Positions 4,591-10,127 of a DNA stretch of 10,127 bases are shown here, in pieces. The stretch is from positions 1 through 10,127 of the forward strand of contig JAOUKJ010000104.1 of NCBI GenBank assembly GCA_029882675.1. The letters run 5' to 3'. Position 1 is the first letter of the stretch. Each line of letters opens with the position of its first letter. The position numbers and the translations under genes were made by a program. This stretch comes from Cyclobacteriaceae bacterium. GTDB taxonomy: Bacteria; Bacteroidota; Bacteroidia; Cytophagales; Cyclobacteriaceae. The notes beneath the pieces were generated by a model. It was not told where the DNA came from. It saw only the letters and a list, made by a program, of their open reading frames with translations, and did no database searches.

Positions 4591-6111
4591 CTAACTGCCA
4601 AGTTCCCATCCTTTCCGGTACTCCCGCGTCAGGTATTTATTAACTGCTTCATCATTGGTTATTTTCATATTGGCTGAATCATATATTACCTTTTTGCCTG
4701 AACGCAGGGCAACAGCTGCCAAATTGATTGTTTCAGTGACGGTTTCCGCATGCAGAAAACTTCCTGGTGACTCCTCCCCACTTTTTATCGCTTTGGCCCA
4801 GGTCACAGACCTGTCCTGGCGCTCTTTTTCAGCAAATGATTTATTTCCCGGATATTCTTTCATCCTGGCTGAAGGAATAATCTCCGGATTACTCCCCTGA
4901 AAACCGGCCAGTATCTTTCCTTTGTCACCGACGAACAACAGTCCTTCATTGGGCGTCTCGCGGTTATCTGCTTCCAGTTCCTCCGGGGCAAAAGGTTTCA
5001 TACCCCCGTCGTACCAAAACAAATCAAATGCCGGAAGTGCTTTTTGTTTTGGGAATTTGAGACGTATCATACAGGAATGCGGAAAAGCCACTGTATTTTC
5101 CACCCATTGATATACATTACCTACCGCCTCGCGTGTTGTGGTGCCATAAGCTTTGGCGCTAACAGGTGGAACATCAATACCAAATGTTCTGAACAGGGGA
5201 AACAAGCTGTAATGCCCCATATCAGCTACACTCCCGCCTCCAAAATCATACCAGCCGCGAAATACATTATGTGTATAATTCTTATGATACGGCCGATGGG
5301 GTACTGGTCCCAGCCACAAATCCCAGTTAAAACCCTCAGGTACAGGGAGCTCCTCTTTAGGCAGGGCAGTCCATTGTTGCCAAACCGGCCGGTAGGACCA
5401 GTTATGTATCTCCTTCAAATCACCTATTACACCCTCATTGATCCACTGAAGTATCAACTCATATTCCGGTTTTTCATCCCAGGCCAACAAGTGTGTTTTT
5501 ACCCCTGTTTTTCGTGCAGTTTCAATCGTTAACCGGCCTTCGGCCATTCTGTTGGCGATGGGCTTATGGGTAACGACATGGATGCCCTTTTTCATGGCAG
5601 TGACTGCAATAGTAGCATGCAGGTGGTCAGGGGTCATAATTTTGATGGCATCTATGTCTTTTTCCTTTTCCAGCAATTCCCGGAAGTCTTCATAAGCGGA
5701 ACACCCTTTGTATTTCCCCGATGATTTATTGGAGGCATAATATTTTTCGATATAATCCTTAGCCACATCCCGTCCACCTGCAATACCGTTGACATTCGCT
5801 CCCCAATTGGGGTCTTTGAGTGTTTCCCTGATGTTATTCCGCAATCCATTGGCCGACCAATCCAGGTAATCCGTTGAAAACTTATTGGGATCACATACAG
5901 ACACCACCCGGATGTCGGGATTTTGCAGCATCCCCCGCATCTCGCGTAGTCCCTGCGTACCACAGCCAATATTAGCCACTGTAATTTTATCGGAAGGAGC
6001 CACCCGCCCGGGGCCGCCAAGCACATGACCCGGAACGATAGAGACCGTTGCGGCAACGGACGCAGCCGTACCAATGAAGTCACGCCGGTTTATTTTTTTC
6101 TTCGCTTTCAT
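4591..6111 (-). CDS. Tat-exported Gfo/Idh/MocA-family oxidoreductase
   Basis: A 506-residue NAD(P)-dependent oxidoreductase of the Gfo/Idh/MocA family, probably acting on a sugar or related polyol. A twin-arginine signal is present (NRRDFIG at 8-14, then a small-residue hydrophobic stretch to about 32), so periplasmic export in folded form is expected. The Rossmann fold starts with KITVANIGCGTQG (42-54). The catalytic lysine motif reads THKPIA (181-186), with K183, where most members have EKP. The C-terminal substrate domain carries WYDFGGGSVADMGHYS (287-302), including the conserved D297 and H300. Related Tat-exported proteins include the GH109 NAD-dependent glycosidases, but I see no basis for that specific assignment. 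The gene is divergent from the GH20-like gene. A candidate promoter lies at 6164-6194. The 3' end abuts a heptamer array. Confidence 0.9.
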   Translation of the reverse strand: MKAKKKINRRDFIGTAASVAATVSIVPGHVLGGPGRVAPSDKITVANIGCGTQGLREMRGMLQNPDIRVVSVCDPNKFSTDYLDWSANGLRNNIRETLKDPNWGANVNGIAGGRDVAKDYIEKYYASNKSSGKYKGCSAYEDFRELLEKEKDIDAIKIMTPDHLHATIAVTAMKKGIHVVTHKPIANRMAEGRLTIETARKTGVKTHLLAWDEKPEYELILQWINEGVIGDLKEIHNWSYRPVWQQWTALPKEELPVPEGFNWDLWLGPVPHRPYHKNYTHNVFRGWYDFGGGSVADMGHYSLFPLFRTFGIDVPPVSAKAYGTTTREAVGNVYQWVENTVAFPHSCMIRLKFPKQKALPAFDLFWYDGGMKPFAPEELEADNRETPNEGLLFVGDKGKILAGFQGSNPEIIPSARMKEYPGNKSFAEKERQDRSVTWAKAIKSGEESPGSFLHAETVTETINLAAVALRSGKKVIYDSANMKITNDEAVNKYLTREYRKGWELGS

Positions 6112-6163
6112 TGTTTAGAGTTAGTTATTGTGCTTACTAATTTACTATTCTGCCTAATCCCCT

Positions 6164-6194
6164 TCAAGGTATAAAACTCACTGGTAATTAACAA
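6164..6194 (-). promoter_or_regulatory. Candidate promoter of the oxidoreductase gene
   Basis: On the minus strand TTG (6194-6192) and TACCTTGA (6171-6164) are separated by 20 bp, an imperfect match to TTTG/TAnnTTTG. The GH20-like gene has a matching arrangement (TTG, 20 bp, TACCTTAA). The 26-copy heptamer array begins 2 bp upstream of the TTG. Confidence 0.35.
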
Positions 6195-6195
6195 G

Positions 6196-6377
6196 GGACA
6201 TGGGACATGAGACATGAGACATGAGACGTGAGATATGAGACATGAGACGTGAGATATGAGACATGAGACGTGAGACATGAGACATGAGACGTGAGACAAG
6301 AGACAAGAGACAAGAGACATGAGACATGAGACATGAGACGTGAGACATGAGACATGAGACGTGAGAAATGAGATATG
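6196..6377. repeat. Heptamer tandem array, AGACATG x 26
   Basis: Twenty-six contiguous 7-bp units occupy exactly 182 bp. The main unit is AGACATG, with AGACGTG, AGATATG, AGACAAG, AGAAATG and GGACATG variants. Variants recur in blocks, for example three consecutive AGACAAG units at 6294-6314, so both point mutation and unit duplication have acted. The array lies between the divergent oxidoreductase and GH20-like genes. Its minus strand stays open in frames that read as repeated SHVSCLM, which is a by-product of the 7-bp period. Confidence 0.97.
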
Positions 6378-6420
6378 AGAAGAAAGCTCCTCCTCCCTTT
6401 GTCGGTGTTCTTCACCAATA

Positions 6421-6462
6421 TAATCCTAATCCCACAACGCCTAACTTGACAAAGTAGGATTA
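6421..6462. promoter_or_regulatory. Inverted repeat TAATCCTA ... TAGGATTA in the divergent intergenic region
   Basis: TAATCCTA (6421-6428) and TAGGATTA (6455-6462) are perfect 8-bp inverted copies 26 bp apart, about 140 bp upstream of the GH20-like start. They could be two half-sites for a regulator or a hairpin. No T-tract follows. The remainder of 6463-6599 holds A/T-rich leader and the candidate promoter. Confidence 0.3.
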
Positions 6463-6543
6463 GACCTGTCAGATTTTCTCCATTTTAAAAAATTGCCGAA
6501 CCTTTGGTGCACTATTTCAACATTTCAATGTTTCATTATTTCA

Positions 6544-6574
6544 TTGCATCATTGTTATTTATTTTCTACCTTAA
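6544..6574 (+). promoter_or_regulatory. Candidate promoter of the GH20-like gene
   Basis: TTG (6544-6546), a 20-bp spacer and TACCTTAA (6567-6574) give an imperfect Bacteroidota-type promoter with a short leader to the ATG at 6600. The same layout occurs in front of the divergent oxidoreductase gene. The -7 element lacks the final TTTG, so confidence is low. Confidence 0.3.
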
Positions 6575-6599
6575 AGTCAAATTTTAACTCCCGACTAAA

Positions 6600-7709
6600 A
6601 TGAAAAAAATTTTCAAACCTCTGCTTGCACTGGTGTTTATGGTTTTAGCCCTGAACGGACAGTCACAAACCAAATTAGACAGCCTGATGCCCATACGCGG
6701 TTTCTGTATCGGTGCCCCGGCAAAAGAAGACATCAAAGACTTTATCAAATTCATTGACAAAGAGTTTGTTCCGCGCAAAATCAACACCCTTGTCCTCCGC
6801 GTGGACTTCCGCTATGAGTACGAGACACACCCTGAATTGAGAAGTGAAAACCCACTCACCAAAGCAGACATTAAAAAGTTGGTAGAAGCCTGTAAAAAAG
6901 CAAATATTCGGCTTATCCCACAGGTCAACCTGCTCGGCCACCAATCCTGGGCTTCCAATGTTGGTAAACTGCTGGAGGTTTATCCACAGTTTGACGAGAC
7001 TCCGCACGTGGAGTTTCCCGAAGAATACAAATGGCCCAATGCAGACGGCCTTTATTGCAAAAGTTATTGCCCCCTGCACCCTGAAGTCCACGAGGTGGTT
7101 TTTGATATCGTAGATGAAATTGTAGAAGTTTTTGAAACTGATGCATTCCATGCCGGAATGGATGAGGTTTTTTACATCGGTGATGATAAATGCCCACGCT
7201 GTAGCGGACGGGACAAGGCAGAACTCTTTGCCGGGGAAGTGACCAAAATCCGAAATCACCTGCTGCATAGCAACACCGAACTCTGGATCTGGGGTGACCG
7301 GCTGATTGATGGCAAAACAACAGGTATCGGTGTGTGGGAAGCCAGCATGAACAACACCCACCGCGCCATCGACATGATACCCAAAGATGTGGTCATTAAC
7401 GACTGGCATTATGTACGCGCAGTACCTACAGCCGCCTATTTTGCCGTAAAAGGTTTCCGTGTAGTAAGCTGCCCCTGGAGGTACGGGCACGTGGCTACAG
7501 CACAGGTCAGGGACATGGTGTCCGGCAGGCAAAATTCCACTCCTCAAACCGGAGAGAATTTTCACGGGATGATGCAAACAATATGGACCAGCCCTCGTCG
7601 TTTTATGGATCAGTTTTATGGCAAGGAAGACCCGGCCCAGGAGCGGGGGGGTAATGTGCCGGATTGTTTCAGGGAACTGTTTGATACTATTGGCGAATTG
7701 GAAGAGTAG
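6600..7709 (+). CDS. Secreted GH20-like glycoside hydrolase (beta-N-acetylhexosaminidase family)
   Basis: A 369-residue protein with a Sec signal peptide (MKKIFKPLLALVFMVLALNG, cleavage near 20-24), so it acts in the periplasm or outside. The mature part resembles a bare GH20 (beta/alpha)8 catalytic barrel. NTLVLRVDFRYEY (62-74) fits an early strand, and IRLIPQVNLLGHQSW (103-117) matches the family's strand ending in GH. DAFHAGMDEVFYIG (181-194) carries the D188-E189 catalytic pair of the H-x-G-x-D-E motif. ELWIWGDRL (227-235) and VINDWHY (265-271) supply later aromatic and acidic positions. The usual N-terminal GH20b domain is missing, so the protein is shorter than most hexosaminidases. C153 and C157, and C198 and C201 (CPRC), are unusual and could bind metal or form disulfides. 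The substrate is unproven. susC begins 249 bp downstream. Confidence 0.8.
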   Translation: MKKIFKPLLALVFMVLALNGQSQTKLDSLMPIRGFCIGAPAKEDIKDFIKFIDKEFVPRKINTLVLRVDFRYEYETHPELRSENPLTKADIKKLVEACKKANIRLIPQVNLLGHQSWASNVGKLLEVYPQFDETPHVEFPEEYKWPNADGLYCKSYCPLHPEVHEVVFDIVDEIVEVFETDAFHAGMDEVFYIGDDKCPRCSGRDKAELFAGEVTKIRNHLLHSNTELWIWGDRLIDGKTTGIGVWEASMNNTHRAIDMIPKDVVINDWHYVRAVPTAAYFAVKGFRVVSCPWRYGHVATAQVRDMVSGRQNSTPQTGENFHGMMQTIWTSPRRFMDQFYGKEDPAQERGGNVPDCFRELFDTIGELEE

Positions 7710-7764
7710 TATTAAGATAATTTTCTTAAACATCGTATAATTTAATTAAGGTTAGAGTTACACA

Positions 7765-7777
7765 TGTTGTCACAACA
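7765..7777. promoter_or_regulatory. Perfect 13-bp palindrome TGTTGT-C-ACAACA upstream of susC-like gene
   Basis: Six-base arms are perfectly complementary around one central base. It lies about 180 bp upstream of the susC-like start and 11 bp before a second operator-like site. It could bind a dimeric regulator. No regulator gene is visible nearby. Confidence 0.35.
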
Positions 7778-7788
7778 ATTTATTTTCC

Positions 7789-7800
7789 GCAAACGATTGC
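7789..7800. promoter_or_regulatory. LacI-family-like operator GCAAACGATTGC
   Basis: GCAA-ACGA-TTGC has perfect 4-bp arms and a central CG, the hallmark of LacI/PurR-type operators. It lies 158 bp upstream of the susC-like ATG, within the 249-bp gap after the GH20-like gene. Control of receptor expression by a sugar-responsive LacI-family protein is inferred. Confidence 0.4.
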
Positions 7801-7958
7801 AAAGGATATCCACCTTTATTGCTTGTGAAGATTTCATGATTATATTATTATTGTAAAATGTGCAATTGGCTCTATGCGTTTTGAAGAGTCTTATCACACA
7901 AATATTGAAGCTTAAACGAAATGATTTTTTAAATTTTTAAAACCTAAAACTACCTAAC

Positions 7959-10127
7959 ATGAGAAAATCCAAACTATTTGTTTTGATGCTCCTATTCGGG
8001 ATGTTTTCGCTAGTTCATGCCCAGGAAAGAACAATTTCAGGGACAGTAACTGATGCGGAAACGGGCGAAGGCCTCCCCGGCGTGAGTGTAATGGTCCAGG
8101 GGACCAGCAGTGGTACAGCCACTGATTTTAACGGGGAATACTCTGTGAGTGTTGACAACAACACCGTATTGGTGTTCTCTTTTATTGGCTACCAAAGTCA
8201 GGAAGTCACCGTTGGCACTCGATCTACCGTTGATGTGGCCTTGGTCACTGATGTACAGACATTAAGTGAAGTTATCGTGGTGGGGTATGGCACCCAAACC
8301 AGGCAGGAAGTGACCAGTTCGGTGACATCAGTCAAAGCGGAAGATTTTAATCAGGGCAATGTCAATGACCCGGCACAGCTTCTTCAGGGAAAAGTACCCG
8401 GTCTCATGGTAGTACGCCCTGGAGGCAACCTGAACAATCCTTTTAAGGTTAGGCTACGTGGACTGGCCACCATTGGCCCAAACAGTCAGCCCCTTATTAT
8501 CATTGATGGAGTTCCCAGCAACAGCTTGGGTCAGGTGGATCCCAATGACATCGCTGCCATTGACGTATTGAAAGACGGTGCTGCCGCAGCTATTTATGGC
8601 ACAAGGGGATCGAACGGTGTGATCATTGTTACGACCAAAACCGGCAGGGCCGGAACCACTTCTGTAGAATACAACGGGTATTTCGCCAGTGAATCCATTG
8701 CTAAGTTAGTTCCCATGCTGGATGCCGCCGGTTACCGTGCTAATGTGCCGGCAGCAACGCTGAAAGACACTGATATTGGTTCTTCAACGGACTGGTTTGA
8801 TGAACTGACCCAGAATGCCAAATCGATGACCCATAACCTATCCATGATGGGTGGCACCAATAAGACTACCTACCGGATATCGTTCAACTACAGGGATCAG
8901 CAGGGTGTACAAAAATTAACTGGCTTTGAACAGTTAAATACGCGGGTTAACCTGACACAAAAAGCATTGAATGACAAACTGACCCTCACCGGCAATTTTG
9001 CCATGACCCGCCTCAACAGCAATTTGGGATGGGACGAAGCCTTTCGTTATGCTACCATTTATAATCCCACAGCTCCTGTAAGGGTGGATGGCTCAGCTTC
9101 CGGCCTTAATCCTGCTGATTATGAGAGTTCTGACGGTTATTATCAACTTCCAGGAGCCTTTGATTATTACAACCCTGTGGCACTTATCGAACAGAACATC
9201 AATGAGGAAACAGAAAAACAGTTGAATTTCCATCTCAAAGGCGATTATGAAATCATGGATGGACTGCACTTTAACATGGCCTATTCCCAGCAAACTGAGA
9301 ACCAGTTCAGAAACCGGTATTACGATAAACAGAGTTTCTGGATCGGTGCTGATCGCAATGGACTGGCTAATAAAAGACAACGCAATGATTTCACCAAAAT
9401 ATTTGAAGCCATTGGCCTATATGATAAGGACATCAACGATATGAACCTTAAAGTACTTGGCGGGTATAGCTGGCAGGAAAATGTTTGGGACGAATTTTAT
9501 GCGGAAGGTGGAAATTTCGTGGCAGATAATTTCACCTTTAATAACTTAGGGGCAGCCCTTGATTTTAATAATGGATTAGGGAACATTTCTTCCTGGAAAA
9601 CAAGAAGTAATCTGATCTCTTTCTTTGGCAGGGCTAACCTTAATATCAATGATACCTATTTTCTGATGGCCAGTTACCGGACGGACGGTTATTCCGGATT
9701 TGGCGAAAACGATAAATGGGGTGGTTTTCCGGCCGTTTCAGCCGGGGTAAATCTGGGCAATCTTGTGGATATAGCCAGTGTGGATAATCTTAAACTCAGG
9801 TTGAGTTATGGCATGACCGGAACCCTTCCTCCAAGAACTTATGAATCCATCGCAAAAGTAGGACCCGTAGGTAGTGCCTTCGTAAATGGCAGTTTCCAGC
9901 CCGCTTATGGCCCCATCAGTAATGACAACCCTGACCTGAAGTGGGAGACCAAGAAAGAATTTAACGTCGGATTGGATTTCAGTGTCCTGGATTACAAACT
10001 TAATGGTAGCATTGATTTTTATGATAAAACGACCAGTGACCTTTTAATGGACTTCGAAGTTCCCATTCCGCCAAACCTGGCGCGTACTACCCTGTTGAAT
10101 ATTGGGGAAATGAGCAATTCAGGGCTT
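7959..10127 (+). CDS. SusC-type TonB-dependent outer-membrane receptor (cut by right edge)
   Basis: A TonB-dependent transporter of the SusC/RagA class, which imports glycan pieces or other nutrients with a SusD-type lipoprotein. The 723 codons to the window edge are all open; full-length members have about 1000 residues, so the end of the barrel is missing. Domains in order are a signal peptide (1-21, cleavage after VHA) and a carboxypeptidase-D-regulatory-like domain with ISGTVTDAETGEGLPGVSV (26-44) and FSFIGYQSQEV (73-83). A TonB-box-like segment LSEVIVVGYGTQ (102-113) is followed by the plug, with LLQGKVPGLMV, PLIIIDGVPS and the signature VLKDGAAAAIYGTRGSNGVI, and then barrel strands. The leader is A/T-rich and lacks a Shine-Dalgarno sequence. 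No transmembrane anti-sigma signalling domain precedes the plug. The neighbouring GH20-like gene suggests an amino-sugar-containing ligand, an inference only. Confidence 0.95.
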   Translation, partial: MRKSKLFVLMLLFGMFSLVHAQERTISGTVTDAETGEGLPGVSVMVQGTSSGTATDFNGEYSVSVDNNTVLVFSFIGYQSQEVTVGTRSTVDVALVTDVQTLSEVIVVGYGTQTRQEVTSSVTSVKAEDFNQGNVNDPAQLLQGKVPGLMVVRPGGNLNNPFKVRLRGLATIGPNSQPLIIIDGVPSNSLGQVDPNDIAAIDVLKDGAAAAIYGTRGSNGVIIVTTKTGRAGTTSVEYNGYFASESIAKLVPMLDAAGYRANVPAATLKDTDIGSSTDWFDELTQNAKSMTHNLSMMGGTNKTTYRISFNYRDQQGVQKLTGFEQLNTRVNLTQKALNDKLTLTGNFAMTRLNSNLGWDEAFRYATIYNPTAPVRVDGSASGLNPADYESSDGYYQLPGAFDYYNPVALIEQNINEETEKQLNFHLKGDYEIMDGLHFNMAYSQQTENQFRNRYYDKQSFWIGADRNGLANKRQRNDFTKIFEAIGLYDKDINDMNLKVLGGYSWQENVWDEFYAEGGNFVADNFTFNNLGAALDFNNGLGNISSWKTRSNLISFFGRANLNINDTYFLMASYRTDGYSGFGENDKWGGFPAVSAGVNLGNLVDIASVDNLKLRLSYGMTGTLPPRTYESIAKVGPVGSAFVNGSFQPAYGPISNDNPDLKWETKKEFNVGLDFSVLDYKLNGSIDFYDKTTSDLLMDFEVPIPPNLARTTLLNIGEMSNSGL

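Noticed and set aside
4478..6377. CRISPR array
   Set aside because: The repeats are contiguous 7-bp units without unique spacers, and no cas gene is present.
6108..6418. Two overlapping minus-strand frames reading as repeated SHVSCLM
   Set aside because: They arise from the 7-bp tandem array, whose period keeps several frames open. They are not genes.
7712..7729. Terminator after the GH20-like gene
   Set aside because: TTAAGA/TCTTAA is a weak A/T stem with no following T-tract.
6675..7733. 352-codon minus-strand frame opposite the GH20-like gene
   Set aside because: It is fully antisense to a gene with a signal peptide and catalytic motif, and its protein sequence matches no family pattern.

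Overview
The window looks like chromosomal DNA of a member of the Bacteroidota, probably an environmental relative of the Cytophagales. The evidence is a SusC-type TonB-dependent receptor with a carboxypeptidase-D-like N-terminal domain, a tRNA promoter that matches the Bacteroidota consensus (TTTG, 19 nt, TAnnTTTG) exactly, and A/T-rich leaders without Shine-Dalgarno sequences.

Region 1 (1-3612, all minus strand) is a compact sulfur-trafficking and lipoate locus. In transcription order it holds an ArsR-family repressor, TusA, a DsrE2-type protein, a lipoate-protein ligase with a fused accessory domain, an unknown 82-residue protein, a second DsrE-family protein, and a GcvH-like lipoyl carrier cut by the left edge. 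This set resembles the accessory genes of the sulfur-oxidising heterodisulfide-reductase-like (sHdr) pathway: TusA and DsrE proteins pass sulfane sulfur along, the LbpA lipoyl carrier is a cofactor protein of the pathway, and a dedicated ligase lipoylates it. No hdr gene is inside the window. If they exist they should lie beyond the left edge. TGAACA-containing sites occur upstream of arsR, tusA and the dsrE-lbpA pair, which suggests one regulon.

Region 2 (3609-4590) is mostly non-coding. It holds a tRNA-Glu(UUC) with a clear promoter and terminator, then GC-rich hairpin repeats and a 16-copy heptamer array.

Region 3 (4591-10127) is carbohydrate-related. It contains a minus-strand Tat-exported Gfo/Idh/MocA oxidoreductase, a 26-copy heptamer array in the divergent promoter region, a secreted GH20-like glycosidase, and a SusC-like receptor open at the right edge. 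A SusD partner would be expected just outside. Together they suggest uptake and processing of an amino-sugar glycan, though the three genes are not an evident operon.

Three unrelated-looking intergenic tandem arrays in this window all have a 7-bp period, an unusual shared property.
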